NCBI GenBank assembly: GCA_020161315.1
Contig: JAIUOH010000009.1
Location: 1-64,000, forward strand
Source: Actinomycetota bacterium
GTDB taxonomy: Bacteria > Actinomycetota > Actinomycetes > Actinomycetales > Microbacteriaceae
Reading direction: 5' to 3'
DNA: 64,000 nucleotides
Shown here: one piece after another, positions 8,487 through 18,369 of the stretch
How the letters are laid out: each line of letters begins with the position of its first letter
Numbering within the stretch: the first letter of the stretch is position 1
Program-made: the position numbers and the translations under genes
The notes under the pieces: generated by a model
What the model was told of the DNA's origin: nothing
What the model saw: the letters and a program-made list of their open reading frames with translations, nothing else
Database searches by the model: none

Positions 8487-9149
8487 ATGACTGGCACCCT
8501 CTCTCCACGCACCAAACGAATGCTCGCGGGCGGCGCGCTTGCGATGGCGCTCGGCCTTGCTCCGCTTGCGGGAACCACCGAGGTGGTCGGGTTGCGCATC
8601 GCCACACCTGCTCAAGCGGCTGGCGACGTGTGTGACATCTGTGGGCTGAACTTTGACCCGGGGGCCTGTGAGGCCGCCGGCGGCGAGCCTTACGACTCGG
8701 TGGAAGAGCCGTGGAAGGGGCCGCCATGGAACGTCGCGCCTGCTCCTGCGCCAGCCCCCGATCCGGCACCTGCTCCCGCACCAGCGCCCGCGCCTGCTCC
8801 GATCACGCAGTCACCGAGCACAGCTGCGACTTCAGGAACGAGCGTGCCTGATGCAGCACCGGCCGCGGCCGGAGCTCCTGCAGCAAGCACCGCACCCACA
8901 CAGAAGAGTGCGCAAAAGAAGGCAGCAGTTGCAGGCAAGAAGGCCAACGAGTCGACAACTCAGAAGTCGGGCAGTGCGAAGTCTCAGTCAACTACTCAGC
9001 GCAGTGACAGCGGGGGATCGCTCGGCCTCGCCGGGCCCGCGACCCTGGGCGGCATCGTAATCGCAAGCGGCGGGCTTCTTACCTGGTGGTGGCTGCGACG
9101 CCGAGGGCAACTCGCCGGCGCGGCAGAGGCTCAGCCGTCGGCTGAGTGA
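8487..9149 (+). CDS. secreted, membrane-anchored protein with Cys cluster and Pro-Ala linker
   Basis: 220 aa, no family recognised. Residues 1-44 are a signal peptide ending PAQA. The mature N-terminus carries three cysteines in a short span (VCDICGLNFDPGACEA, residues 48-63), then a Pro-Ala repeat (about residues 82-107), an Ala/Thr/Ser/Lys/Gln-rich low-complexity stalk, and a C-terminal membrane helix (LGGIVIASGGLLTWWWL) followed by RRRGQ. The stalk looks like a wall-spanning linker that displays a small Cys-bearing head outside. There is no LPxTG motif, so a transmembrane tail is the likely anchor. The RBS is AGAAAGG. The gene sits between the symporter and the thioredoxin-like surface protein, which suggests a role in extracellular thiol, cystine or metal handling; that is inference. 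Confidence 0.7.
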   Translation: MTGTLSPRTKRMLAGGALAMALGLAPLAGTTEVVGLRIATPAQAAGDVCDICGLNFDPGACEAAGGEPYDSVEEPWKGPPWNVAPAPAPAPDPAPAPAPAPAPAPITQSPSTAATSGTSVPDAAPAAAGAPAASTAPTQKSAQKKAAVAGKKANESTTQKSGSAKSQSTTQRSDSGGSLGLAGPATLGGIVIASGGLLTWWWLRRRGQLAGAAEAQPSAE

Positions 9150-9212
9150 TTGCTCGCGCCGACTCACCACCGCTTCAACATTTCAAACATAGATACATAA
9201 GGATTCAGAAAT

Positions 9213-11168
9213 ATGACTTCCCACCACTTCAGAAAGAGACCCGTTGCGGTTGCCCTTCTGACTGCGGCACTCGCGCTGAGCGGTACCGTTGCCACAACCG
9301 CCGCTGCGCAAGCCGCGCCGAGGCAGACGACCGCGGCAAATGAGACCGAGTTCGACTATTTCGCCCAGAATATCCCCGGCTTGCGACACGGGTCGGTGTT
9401 CGAAGCCGTCACCTATGAGCGCTTCGACACTCTTCTCAAACGAGAAGGAAACTATGCTCTGCTGATCGGTGGGCCGAACGACCCGCGCGTGCAGGCTGCG
9501 GCGGCGAGTATCGACACGGCCGCTCAGCAATACGGCGTCGAAAAGATCTATGCGTTCGACCCGCTGCTTGATGGCAAGAGCGTCGACGTGCGTACCTCAT
9601 CAATTGAGTCAGTGCGGCAGCTCTGGGCGAATCTACTGCCGGCATTGAACGCTGACACCACGCCCCAGTTTGGTGCGGGCAGCGACCCCTACCTGGTGAT
9701 CTACAACAAAGATCATCGGCAGGGCGAAACGGAGGATCGCATCGTTGCCTCGCTCACTGCGCTGCCGGGTGACGAAGGGTTTGCTGAGGCACTCGACGGG
9801 GTGCTCAGCTCTGTGTCGACGAACGGGCAGGCCGCGGTCGCCACGCAGACACAGTTCGAGTTCTTCCGAGACCAGATGAACGGTCGCCACCAGGCGTCGT
9901 ACAAAGACGCTGATGCCTACGGGTCTGTGATTCTTGGCGAGGATCAGGCGGCCAATTTCGCGCTGAAGTCGATCACTTACCCAGAACTCGTTGATCTGCT
10001 CGAGACCCCGGGCGACCACACGATCCTGTTCGGCGGTACCTGGTGCCACAACACTCGCGCCGTCGCCCACGAGATTAATGACAGGGCAATCGCCGCCGGA
10101 ACGGACACCGTGTATGTGTTCGACCTGCGCCTCGACTCGCAGTACGTAAGTAACAGCCTGCACATTCGCGACAACGCGGCGAACTCGCCACTCTCGTACC
10201 TCTACGGTGACCTCGTGACACAGTATTTGCCCGGGCTGCGCACGCAATACCAGCTCTCGAGCGAGAACCCTGGCCACAAGGTCTCGTTCTACCCCGGGGG
10301 CGACTCCGCGCAGCCGCTCGCTGTCGCACCGAAGCTTCAGGTGCCCTACCTCGTGCGTTATAACAAAGATGCTGCGGCACCAGTGCTCAAAGATTGGGTA
10401 CAGGTTGATCAGGCCGGAGTGGTCAAGGAGTTCATGACTGAGTTCTGGTGGATCGAGGGGCTGCCCGGGAGTCGCTCGTCAAAGACTTACCCAGCCACTG
10501 CGCAGGGCGATGCCGATTGGGCTGCGAACCAGCAAAAGCAGTGGGCCTTTGCAGAGGCCGCACTCACTGAGCTCGACGTGTTCTTCGGGCTGAACGACGG
10601 CGATCAGGGTGACTCTGATGCCACTGGCACCGCCGATGCAAGCGGTACCGGTGATGCAGGTGGCACCGCGAACAGTGGCGGCACCGCAAGCGGCGGCAGC
10701 GACGCGACGGGCGAGAGCGGTGTCGAGGGTGCACAGCAGCCTTCGCCCGTGCTCAGCGTCTCAGACAGGTTGAGCCCGGGTGCGGCTTTCACCCTGAGCG
10801 GTAAGGGTCTTCCTGCGGACACCGAGGTGCGGGTAGAGCTGCACTCGACTCCGCAGCTCTTGGGTAACGCAACAGTCGGCGCCGGTGGCACGTTCACTTT
10901 CGCGAGCAGGATCCCTGCGGCGACGCCCGCGGGATCACACCATCTCGTGGTCTTCGCTGAGGGTCGAGAGGTGGCGAGAGTCGCGGTGCAGGTCAACAGC
11001 AACAGTGCAAACAACAACGGCGCGAACGGAGCGGCTAGCTCGCTTGCCACCACGGGCGTCGAGTCTGGATTGGGTGGTGCGCTTGGTGCAGCCGCTGCCG
11101 CGCTTGGCATCGCGGGTGCGGGGTTGATCCTCGCGCGCAGAAAGTTTGGACAGCGTTCGGCTCGCTAG
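9213..11168 (+). CDS. sortase-anchored surface protein with duplicated thioredoxin-like domain
   Basis: 651 aa. A signal peptide (1-36, ending AAQAA) is followed by two homologous regions. The second has TILFGGTWCHNTRAV (270-284), a thioredoxin-like active-site position with a single Cys278, and ends VPYLVRYNKDA (377-387). The first has YALLIGGPNDPRVQ (81-94) at the equivalent place, with no Cys, and ends DPYLVIYNKDH (158-168). The shared PYLV-YNKD endings show an internal duplication. A Gly/Thr/Asp-rich linker (465-510) leads to a beta-sandwich-like region (512-595). The C-terminus is LATTG (611-615), a hydrophobic helix and RRKFGQRSAR, a sorting signal of the LAxTG type used by class E sortases. 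I see only one Cys, so it is not a classical CxxC oxidoreductase. Function is unknown; thiol or cystine binding beside the symporter is inferred. Confidence 0.75.
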   Translation: MTSHHFRKRPVAVALLTAALALSGTVATTAAAQAAPRQTTAANETEFDYFAQNIPGLRHGSVFEAVTYERFDTLLKREGNYALLIGGPNDPRVQAAAASIDTAAQQYGVEKIYAFDPLLDGKSVDVRTSSIESVRQLWANLLPALNADTTPQFGAGSDPYLVIYNKDHRQGETEDRIVASLTALPGDEGFAEALDGVLSSVSTNGQAAVATQTQFEFFRDQMNGRHQASYKDADAYGSVILGEDQAANFALKSITYPELVDLLETPGDHTILFGGTWCHNTRAVAHEINDRAIAAGTDTVYVFDLRLDSQYVSNSLHIRDNAANSPLSYLYGDLVTQYLPGLRTQYQLSSENPGHKVSFYPGGDSAQPLAVAPKLQVPYLVRYNKDAAAPVLKDWVQVDQAGVVKEFMTEFWWIEGLPGSRSSKTYPATAQGDADWAANQQKQWAFAEAALTELDVFFGLNDGDQGDSDATGTADASGTGDAGGTANSGGTASGGSDATGESGVEGAQQPSPVLSVSDRLSPGAAFTLSGKGLPADTEVRVELHSTPQLLGNATVGAGGTFTFASRIPAATPAGSHHLVVFAEGREVARVAVQVNSNSANNNGANGAASSLATTGVESGLGGALGAAAAALGIAGAGLILARRKFGQRSAR

Positions 11169-11415
11169 CCAATTGTTGCTCACAGGCCCCGGTCAAATCC
11201 GTTCTCCACAGATTCTCGCGAGTATTCGCAAAGCTTCATGTGGCGACGCTTGGCCGGGGCATTGTGTGTACATAACTCAATACGCTCACTCGCAACACTC
11301 GCTTCTCCGCCCGACGGGGATCCAGGGCGGCAGAATCCAGGCTTCGACATTCGGCTTGCCCCCGGCGCGCAGTTGCGCGCCGGGGTGTGTCGCGCGTGCC
11401 CGCGAGATCGCGGGG

Positions 11416-11460
11416 TTCGACAGGCTCGACAGGCTCGACAGGCTCGACAGGCTCGACAGG
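11416..11460. repeat. five tandem copies of a 9-bp unit
   Basis: The unit CTCGACAGG is repeated five times without gaps; the first copy begins with T instead of C. The core TTCGACAGGCTC resembles dispersed repeat sequences I recall from other Microbacteriaceae intergenic regions, though I cannot confirm that here. The unit lies about 100 bp upstream of uvrA and does not overlap any supported gene. Confidence 0.9.
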
Positions 11461-11550
11461 AGCAGCTTGCTACTGTGCAGGCTGGCAAATTGCGTCATGC
11501 TCGCGGCGAAATACATCGAACATATCTTCGATAATGCCGTGTTGCTCGGC

Positions 11551-11556
11551 TAGGAT
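11551..11556 (+). promoter_or_regulatory. -10-like hexamer for leaderless uvrA
   Basis: TAGGAT ends 6 nt before the GTG at 11563. The GGGGGA between them could serve as a weak ribosome binding site but is too close to the start for normal use. Confidence 0.5.
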
Positions 11557-11562
11557 GGGGGA

Positions 11563-14487
11563 GTGAGTTCGAAGAGTGCTGCAGCAGTGAAGACAACCCC
11601 CATCCGATCATCGGCGGCGCACGCGCAGATCAGCGTGCAGGGTGCTCGGGTACACAACCTCAAGAACGTCGATCTCGCGATCCCTCGAGACTCAATGGTG
11701 GTGTTTACGGGGCTCTCGGGCAGTGGCAAGTCGAGCCTCGCGTTCGACACCATCTTCGCCGAGGGGCAACGACGATACGTCGAGAGTCTGAGCGCATACG
11801 CGCGTCAGTTTCTTGGTCAGGTAGACCGCCCTGACGTCGACTTCATCGAGGGACTGAGCCCAGCGGTGAGCATCGACCAGAAGTCGACCAACCGCAACCC
11901 GCGCTCGACCGTCGGCACTATCACCGAGATTTACGATTACATGCGTCTGCTTTGGGCGCGGGTCGGCGTGCCGCACTGTGCCGTGTGTGGCGAGCAGATT
12001 CGTTCGCAGACCGTGCAGCAGATCGCAGACACACTCATGGAGTTGCCCGAGCGCACGCGCTATCAGGTGCTCGCCCCTGTGGTCAGCAAGAAGAAGGGCG
12101 AGTTCGTCGATCTGCTGCAAGACCTTGCCGCGAGTGGCTACTCGCGGGCGCTCGTTGACGGCGAGGTCGTGCAGCTGAGTGAACCACCGGCGCTCAAGAA
12201 ACAGGTCAAGCACGATATCTCGGTGGTAGTCGACCGCCTGGTCGCGGACCCCGATGGGCTCGGACGACTCACGGACTCGCTCGAAACCGCGCTGAAGCTC
12301 GCAAACGGTCTCGTGACCATTGATTTCGTAGACCGCGATGAGAAGGCGGCCGACCGCACGCAAACCTTTAGCGAGAGCCTCAGCTGCCCAAACCGCCACC
12401 CTGTCTCACTCACCGAGATCGAGCCGCGTACCTTCTCATTCAACGCCCCCTTCGGTGCGTGCACCGCGTGTTCAGGCCTCGGAACGAGCATGTCGGTTGA
12501 TGAAGACCTCGTGCTCGGTGACCCTCAGCTCAGCATCGCAGACGGCGTTATCGTGCCCTGGACGAGCCAGGGTAAGAGCCTCTACAACTACTACGAGAAG
12601 CTGCTGCGTGGCCTCGCAAGCGATCTCGATTTCAAGCTCACCACCCCGTGGGGCAAGCTGTCTGAAGAGGTACGCGAAGCCGTGCTCTACGGCAACAACT
12701 TCAAGGTCAACGTGCGCTGGAAGAACCGCTTTGGCCGCGAGGTGAAATACTCGAGCGGCTTTGAGGGTGTGATTCCGTTCATTGAGCGCCAGTACGCCGA
12801 GGCCGAGAGCGATTCGCGGCGAGAGCGCTGGGCAGAGTTCTTGCGCGAGGTGCCGTGTCATTCCTGCCACGGCCAACGCCTGAAGCCCGAGGTGCTCGCT
12901 GTGACGGTGAACGGTGAGTCCATTTCGGGTGTGGGCGAGTTCAGCCTGCTCAACGCACAGCGCTTCTTTGCCGAGGTGCAGCTGAGCGAGCGCGAGGCAA
13001 AGATTGCCGCGCAGGTGCTGCGTGAGATTCGCCTGCGCTTCAACTTTTTGATCGAGGTGGGCCTCGGCTACCTGACTCTTGCTCGTGCCGCGGGCACACT
13101 CAGCGGTGGTGAGGCGCAGCGCATTCGTCTTGCCACGCAGATCGGCTCTGGCCTCACTGGCGTGCTCTACGTGCTTGACGAGCCAAGTATTGGCCTGCAT
13201 CAGCGCGACAACCGCCGCCTGATTGAGACACTCGTGAAGCTGCGCGATCTCGGCAACACCCTCATCGTGGTCGAGCACGACGAAGAAACCATCGAGATGG
13301 CCGACTGGATCGTCGACATCGGCCCCGGAGCGGGCGTTGAAGGTGGCACCGTGGTGCACTCGGGTGATTACGCCTCGATGCTCGAGAACACCGGCTCGAT
13401 CACCTCCGACTATCTCACTGGCCGCCGCGCGATTGAGACACCGAAGAAGCGTCGCAAGCGTGAAAAGGGGCGCGAGCTGAAGGTGGTTGGTGCTCGCTCG
13501 AACAACCTGCAAAACGTCGACGCAACATTTCCGCTCGGGGTGATGACCGCGGTCACTGGCGTCAGCGGCAGCGGCAAGAGCACGCTCGTCAACGACATTC
13601 TTTACCGCGTGCTCGCAAACCAGCTCAACGGCGCTCGCCAGGTGCCGGGCAAGCACACACGGGTCACAGGCCTCGAACACCTCGATAAGGTGGTGCACGT
13701 AGATCAGGCCCCGATTGGGCGCACACCGCGATCGAACCCAGCTACCTACACGGGTGTCTTTGACAAGATGCGCAATCTGTTTGCCGAGACGCAAGAGGCC
13801 AAGATTCGTGGCTATCTGCCGGGTCGCTTCAGCTTTAACGTGAAGGGCGGCCGCTGCGAGGCATGCTCGGGTGATGGCACGCTCAAGATCGAGATGAACT
13901 TTTTGCCAGACGTCTATGTCGCCTGCGAGGCATGCGGAGGCAAGCGCTACAACCGCGAAACCCTGCAGGTGCGCTACAAAGGCAAGAACATCAGCGAGGT
14001 ACTCGACATGCCAATCGCTGAGGCCGCCGAGTTCTTCGAGCCCATCTCGAGCATTCACCGCTACCTCAAGACGCTCGTAGACGTCGGCCTCGGCTACGTG
14101 CGCCTTGGTCAGAGTGCCACGACGCTTTCTGGCGGCGAGGCACAGCGTGTGAAGCTTGCAACTGAACTGCAAAAGCGTTCAAACGGTCGCAGCATCTATG
14201 TGCTCGACGAGCCGACCACCGGGTTGCACTTTGAAGACGTGCGTAAGCTGCTCTTAGTGCTCAACGGTCTCGTAGACAAGGGCAACACTGTTATCACAAT
14301 TGAGCACAACCTCGACGTGATTCGCAGTTGCGACTGGGTGATTGACCTCGGGCCAGAGGGCGGCAGCGGTGGCGGCACGATTCTGGCGACAGGCACACCT
14401 GAACAGCTCGCCACCCATGAAGAGAGCCACACTGGCAGGTTTCTCGCCGAAGCGCTCGCGAAACACCCGGGGGCTGGCAAGCGTTGA
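11563..14487 (+). CDS. uvrA: excinuclease ABC subunit A
   Basis: 974 aa DNA damage sensor with two ABC ATPase modules. Walker A1 is GLSGSGKSS and A2 is GVSGSGKST; both signatures read LSGGEAQR (near residues 510 and 858). Cys pairs for the zinc modules are present: CAVC, CTAC, CHSC and, in the second half, CEAC twice. The UvrB-binding region follows the first ATP site ([12 protein letters not shown]). The protein begins with a 20-residue Ser/Ala-rich extension before the usual [15 protein letters not shown]. The gene overlaps uvrC by 4 bp, so uvrA-uvrC are co-expressed, unlike the more common uvrB-uvrA pairing. Confidence 0.98.
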   Translation: MSSKSAAAVKTTPIRSSAAHAQISVQGARVHNLKNVDLAIPRDSMVVFTGLSGSGKSSLAFDTIFAEGQRRYVESLSAYARQFLGQVDRPDVDFIEGLSPAVSIDQKSTNRNPRSTVGTITEIYDYMRLLWARVGVPHCAVCGEQIRSQTVQQIADTLMELPERTRYQVLAPVVSKKKGEFVDLLQDLAASGYSRALVDGEVVQLSEPPALKKQVKHDISVVVDRLVADPDGLGRLTDSLETALKLANGLVTIDFVDRDEKAADRTQTFSESLSCPNRHPVSLTEIEPRTFSFNAPFGACTACSGLGTSMSVDEDLVLGDPQLSIADGVIVPWTSQGKSLYNYYEKLLRGLASDLDFKLTTPWGKLSEEVREAVLYGNNFKVNVRWKNRFGREVKYSSGFEGVIPFIERQYAEAESDSRRERWAEFLREVPCHSCHGQRLKPEVLAVTVNGESISGVGEFSLLNAQRFFAEVQLSEREAKIAAQVLREIRLRFNFLIEVGLGYLTLARAAGTLSGGEAQRIRLATQIGSGLTGVLYVLDEPSIGLHQRDNRRLIETLVKLRDLGNTLIVVEHDEETIEMADWIVDIGPGAGVEGGTVVHSGDYASMLENTGSITSDYLTGRRAIETPKKRRKREKGRELKVVGARSNNLQNVDATFPLGVMTAVTGVSGSGKSTLVNDILYRVLANQLNGARQVPGKHTRVTGLEHLDKVVHVDQAPIGRTPRSNPATYTGVFDKMRNLFAETQEAKIRGYLPGRFSFNVKGGRCEACSGDGTLKIEMNFLPDVYVACEACGGKRYNRETLQVRYKGKNISEVLDMPIAEAAEFFEPISSIHRYLKTLVDVGLGYVRLGQSATTLSGGEAQRVKLATELQKRSNGRSIYVLDEPTTGLHFEDVRKLLLVLNGLVDKGNTVITIEHNLDVIRSCDWVIDLGPEGGSGGGTILATGTPEQLATHEESHTGRFLAEALAKHPGAGKR

Positions 14488-16382
14488 CTCGCGAAAAGGA
14501 TCACCGCGACTCGTTTCGGCCCGCACAGGGTGAGATTCCAACGAGCCCCGGGGTGTACCGCTTCAGCGACCGTCACGGCCGAGTGCTCTACATCGGCAAA
14601 GCAAAGAATCTGCGCGCCCGACTCGCGAATTACTTTCAGCCGCTGCGCTCGATTCAGCCGCGCACGCAGCGCATGCTTGCCTTGGCCGCAAGGGTCGACT
14701 GGACTGTGGTCGCCACCGACACCGAGTCGCTCGTGCTCGAGCACACCTGGATCACGGAGTTTCAGCCGCCGTTCAACGTGCAGTTCAAAGACGACAAGAC
14801 CTATCCGTATCTTGCCGTCACACTGCGCGAAGACGCACCGCGCCTGCTGATTACGCGCAACGAGAAGATACGGGGTGCGCGCTACTTCGGGCCGTACCCA
14901 AAGGTGTGGCTTGTACGTGAAATGACAACGCTCCTGCAGCAGGCGTTTCCGATTCGCACCTGTAACGACGCCGACTATCGACGCGCAATGCAGACAGGCA
15001 GGCCCTGCCTCGCAGGGCAAATAGGGCGCTGCCACGGGCCGTGCTCGGGCCTGATCAGTCTTGAAGCGCACCGTGAACGCGTCGGCGAACTCGTCGCGTT
15101 TCTTGCGGGCGGCGACGATCGCGCGCTCAAGCAGCTGCAGCGCGCGATGCGCGACGCAGCTGCCGAACAGCGCTACGAAGATGCTGGGCGCCTGCGCGAT
15201 CAGGTTGCCGCCGTGCAGCACGTGATGGAGCGCAACTCAGTGGCGCTTGGGCTTGATGTCGATGCCGATGTGTTTGGGCTGAAGCACGACGAACTCTCCG
15301 CGGCAGCGCACCAGTTCATCATCCGGGGTGGGCGCATCAGGGGCGAGCGCAGCTGGCTCGTTGACGTCGAACTCGACGACTCGCCAGGAGCGCTGCTCGA
15401 GCAGGTGATTCAGTCTGCCTACGAGGGCGAACGCGAACCACCTCCGCAGATCCTCGTGCCGATGCTGCCTGACAACGCGGAGGCGCTTGAACAGGCGTTG
15501 CGTGCGCGGCGACCGCGCGGCGGCCGCGTGCGCGTCCAGATCCCCGAGCGCGGCGACAAAGCCGGGCTCATGGATCGCGCGGTGCTGAACGCGGGCGAGC
15601 ACCTGCTGCGCTACAAACTGAAGCGTGCCGCAGACATCTCGGCCCGCACCGATGCGCTCGGTGAGCTGCAGCAGGCACTCGATATGGCCGAGCCTCCGCT
15701 GCGCATCGAGTGCATCGACGTATCGCACCTGCAGGGCACTGGGGTGGTGGCGTCGCTCGTGGTGTTTGAAGACGCGTTGCCAGCGAAGGGCGCCTACCGC
15801 AAGTATCGAATTGAGCAGACGACAGACGACACCGACAGCATCTACCAGGTGGTGTCCCGTCGGGCCGCCCAGCTCAACCAGCTCGCGCAGTCGGGGGAGC
15901 TGCCAGACGGCCGCTATCGCGACCGCCCGCAGCTGCTCATCGTTGATGGCGGCGCACCGCAGGTTGCTGCCGCAAAGCGCGCCCTTGACGAGGCCGGTAT
16001 CGACGATGTCGCGCTCGCGGGTGTGGCGAAGCGGCTTGAAGAGTTATGGCTACCTGACGACCCGTTTCCGGTGGTGCTGCCACGAGCGAGCGAGGCCCTC
16101 TTTCTGGTGCAGCGGGCACGCGACGAGGCACACAGATTTGCCATCACTTTTCAGCGGCAGCGCCGCAGCACAGCGATTGCAAGCCAGCTCTCCGAAATAC
16201 CGGGGCTCGGCCCGAAGCGGGTACAGGCGTTGCTTAAGCATTTCGGCTCGGTGACGCGACTTCGCGAGGCGAGTTTGAGCGAGGTTTCGAGCGCCCCGGG
16301 CGTCGGCCCCGCGCTCGCTGCGCAGATTCACGCACGCCTCACCGAAAGCGGCGCGAGCGCTAAGCTAGACGAAGAAAATTAG
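14484..16382 (+). CDS. uvrC: excinuclease ABC subunit C
   Basis: 632 aa dual-incision nuclease. The N-terminal GIY-YIG domain begins [20 protein letters not shown] with N-terminal Tyr and Arg/Glu residues in place. A UVR motif for UvrB binding is at about residues 210-245 ([20 protein letters not shown]). The RNase H-like C-terminal nuclease contains [11 protein letters not shown] and [14 protein letters not shown], with the catalytic Asp residues in those strings, and two helix-hairpin-helix motifs finish the protein ([17 protein letters not shown] and [13 protein letters not shown]). The start is a TTG that overlaps the uvrA stop (TTGA), a rare but coupled arrangement. Confidence 0.97.
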   Translation: MTREKDHRDSFRPAQGEIPTSPGVYRFSDRHGRVLYIGKAKNLRARLANYFQPLRSIQPRTQRMLALAARVDWTVVATDTESLVLEHTWITEFQPPFNVQFKDDKTYPYLAVTLREDAPRLLITRNEKIRGARYFGPYPKVWLVREMTTLLQQAFPIRTCNDADYRRAMQTGRPCLAGQIGRCHGPCSGLISLEAHRERVGELVAFLAGGDDRALKQLQRAMRDAAAEQRYEDAGRLRDQVAAVQHVMERNSVALGLDVDADVFGLKHDELSAAAHQFIIRGGRIRGERSWLVDVELDDSPGALLEQVIQSAYEGEREPPPQILVPMLPDNAEALEQALRARRPRGGRVRVQIPERGDKAGLMDRAVLNAGEHLLRYKLKRAADISARTDALGELQQALDMAEPPLRIECIDVSHLQGTGVVASLVVFEDALPAKGAYRKYRIEQTTDDTDSIYQVVSRRAAQLNQLAQSGELPDGRYRDRPQLLIVDGGAPQVAAAKRALDEAGIDDVALAGVAKRLEELWLPDDPFPVVLPRASEALFLVQRARDEAHRFAITFQRQRRSTAIASQLSEIPGLGPKRVQALLKHFGSVTRLREASLSEVSSAPGVGPALAAQIHARLTESGASAKLDEEN

Positions 16383-16408
16383 CGCGTGTCGCGCGGAGAG
16401 GACAAGCC

Positions 16409-17287
16409 GTGACCGAGCAGGTTACCAAGCAGGAGATCTTGATCGTCACCGGTATGTCCGGGGCTGGTCGCAGCACTGTTGCCAATGCACTTGAGGATCT
16501 CGGCTGGTACGTGGTCGACAACCTGCCGCTGTCTATGCTCAAGACGCTCGCCGACATGGCTGATCGCTCGGATGGCGCGCTGCCTCGCATCGTCGCGGTG
16601 ATCGACGTGCGCGGTCGCGACCTCTTCGAAGACATTCAGGCCACCGTTGCCGAACTGCGCGAGAACGCCACCGTTCGCGTGGTGTTTCTCGACGCCACTG
16701 ACGAAACACTCGTGCGCCGTTACGAGTCCGTGCGCAGGCCGCAGCCGCTGCAGATCCAGGCGGGCAGCTTGGTCGACGGCATCAGGCTTGAGCGCGAGCG
16801 GCTGCAAGAACTCAGGGCGTCAAGCGACGTCGTGATCGATACCTCGCGCTATAACGTGCACGAGCTTTCGACAGCCACGAGAGAGCTTTTCGGAGACGAA
16901 GACACGCCCGGCTTGCAGCTGTCTGTTCAGAGCTTCGGATTTAAGTACGGCACGCCCACAGACGTTGACCTGATGGCCGATATGCGCTTCTTGCCGAACC
17001 CCTTCTGGGAGACCGAATTGCGCCCCTTGACAGGGGTTGACGCCGAGGTCAAGGAGTTCGTCATGAGCCGCGAGGGCGCACAGGAATTTCTTGAGAATTA
17101 TGTGGCAGCGCTCGAGCCAATGCTTGCGGGCTACCAGCGTGAGAACAAACGCCACGTCTCACTCGCTGTAGGCTGTACCGGCGGCAAGCACCGTTCAGTT
17201 GCCATGGCACGCGAGCTCGCAGACCGACTCGCCTCATTGCCGGGAGTGCACGTGAGCTTGCGCCACCGTGATCTTGGCCGCGAATAA
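16409..17287 (+). CDS. rapZ: RapZ/YvcJ-family P-loop nucleotide-binding protein
   Basis: 292 aa. The N-terminal kinase-like domain has Walker A GMSGAGRST and the adjacent LEDLGWYVVDNLP, and a Walker B-like RVVFLDATDETLVRRY. The C-terminal domain has LQSFGFKYGTPTDVDLMADM and the closing VGCTGGKHRSVAMAREL, both diagnostic. In E. coli RapZ is an RNase E adaptor acting on GlmZ; in Gram-positives the role is less clear and links to cell-wall precursor sensing and the neighbouring whiA. The GTG at 16409 follows GGAGAGGA. It sits between uvrC and whiA, a conserved actinobacterial order, although yvcK, often found between rapZ and whiA, is missing here. Confidence 0.95.
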   Translation: MTEQVTKQEILIVTGMSGAGRSTVANALEDLGWYVVDNLPLSMLKTLADMADRSDGALPRIVAVIDVRGRDLFEDIQATVAELRENATVRVVFLDATDETLVRRYESVRRPQPLQIQAGSLVDGIRLERERLQELRASSDVVIDTSRYNVHELSTATRELFGDEDTPGLQLSVQSFGFKYGTPTDVDLMADMRFLPNPFWETELRPLTGVDAEVKEFVMSREGAQEFLENYVAALEPMLAGYQRENKRHVSLAVGCTGGKHRSVAMARELADRLASLPGVHVSLRHRDLGRE

Positions 17288-17334
17288 CGCTGCCCGGACG
17301 CGAAGTTTCTAGACACCCTTTGAAAGGAATCGGA

Positions 17335-18312
17335 TTGCCCTCGACCCCTGACGTGAAGAACGAACTGGTTCGCGTGGTCTCGCAGCAAGTTGGCGAGCGC
17401 ATGAGCGAACTCGCGACGGTTTTGCGTCTCGCAGGCGGGCTGCACACGATTTCGGGTCGCATTGCCCTTGAAGCTGAGCTGCACACGCCACCGATTGTGC
17501 AGCGAGTGCGCAAAGATCTCGCCGAGCTTTACGGTGTTCGTTCTGATGCGAAGCAGATGCCAGCCGCTTCGACACGACCCGGTTCGCCGCAGTTCGTAGT
17601 GCGCGTGCTTGACGGTGAGACCCTGGCTCGCCAGCTCGGGCTGCTCGATCAGAAGCGTCGCCCGATTCGCGGCCTTCCTAACCGCCTCACCACGGGTTCG
17701 CCAGCCGAGCTCGCCGCCATCTGGCGAGGCGCGTTTCTCGCGCGCGGCTCGGTGACGCCCCCTGGCCGCTCTGCCAGCCTTGAGATTCTGTGCCCGACCA
17801 ACGAAGCCGCAATGGCGCTCGTTGGTGCCGCGGGCAGGCTCGGAGTGCAGGCGAAGAGCCGCGAGATTCGTGGCCAGCACAAGGTGCTTATTCGTGACGG
17901 CGAGGTCATCGGCCAGATGCTCGGCATCATGGGGGCGACGAAAGCGCAGGCAAAGTGGGATGAACTGCGCAAGGCACGCGAGACCCGCAACACCGCAAAC
18001 CGTCTCGTGAACTTCGACGACGCAAACCTGAGGCGTAGCGCGCAGGCGTCTGTCTCGGCATGCGCTCGTGTCGAACGCGCACTTGAGATCCTCGCCGATG
18101 AAGTGCCCGAGCACCTGCGCTACGCGGGCGAGCTGCGGCTGACGCACCGCGACGCGAGCCTCGATGAGCTCGGCACGAAAGCAGAGCCGCCGCTTACGAA
18201 AGACGCGATTGCAGGCCGCATTCGGCGTCTGCTCGCGCTTGCAGACAAAATGGCCGAGCAGCGCGGGGTGCCCCGCACCGATGCAAATCTCCCAGACGAA
18301 ATTGATGTGTAG
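17335..18312 (+). CDS. whiA: DNA-binding protein WhiA
   Basis: 325 aa sporulation-type regulator conserved in Gram-positives, including non-sporulating Actinobacteria, where it works with WhiB-like proteins on cell-division genes. The N-terminal two thirds is a degenerate LAGLIDADG homing-endonuclease fold (LRLAGGLHTISGRIALEAE and WRGAFLARGSVTPP), and the C-terminal helix-turn-helix includes LTHRDASLDELG and the PLTKDAIAGRIRRL stretch. TTG at 17335 is preferred to the upstream TTG at 17320, because ribosome binding site GAAAGGAA (17322-17329) lies 5 nt before it and MPSTPDVKNEL fits the family start. Confidence 0.95.
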   Translation: MPSTPDVKNELVRVVSQQVGERMSELATVLRLAGGLHTISGRIALEAELHTPPIVQRVRKDLAELYGVRSDAKQMPAASTRPGSPQFVVRVLDGETLARQLGLLDQKRRPIRGLPNRLTTGSPAELAAIWRGAFLARGSVTPPGRSASLEILCPTNEAAMALVGAAGRLGVQAKSREIRGQHKVLIRDGEVIGQMLGIMGATKAQAKWDELRKARETRNTANRLVNFDDANLRRSAQASVSACARVERALEILADEVPEHLRYAGELRLTHRDASLDELGTKAEPPLTKDAIAGRIRRLLALADKMAEQRGVPRTDANLPDEIDV

Positions 18313-18369
18313 TTCACATCTGCCCACGGTAACTTTGAATTAAACACACCCCCACGAATGGAGCACTCG

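Larger units (their letters stand above)
11169..11562. other. intergenic region before uvrA
   Basis: This 394-bp gap separates the surface-protein cluster from uvrA. It holds a 9-bp tandem repeat (11416-11460) and the uvrA -10-like hexamer. The open frames across it translate the repeat as LDRLDR-type strings and have no supporting start signals, so I see no gene here. Confidence 0.6.

Noticed and set aside
8732..8810. Pro-Ala repeat stretch as a separate repeat element
   Set aside because: It is a coding low-complexity linker in the secreted protein, not a DNA repeat family.
11416..11460. Tandem repeat as a CRISPR array
   Set aside because: Units are 9 bp with no spacers and no cas genes nearby.
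11146..11553. Open frame with LDRLDRLDR repeats upstream of uvrA
   Set aside because: It is a translation of the 9-bp tandem repeat, with no ribosome binding site and no recognisable protein.
12472..14172. 566-codon minus-strand open frame opposite uvrA
   Set aside because: Antisense shadow of a high-GC gene; no domain recognised and uvrA is certain.
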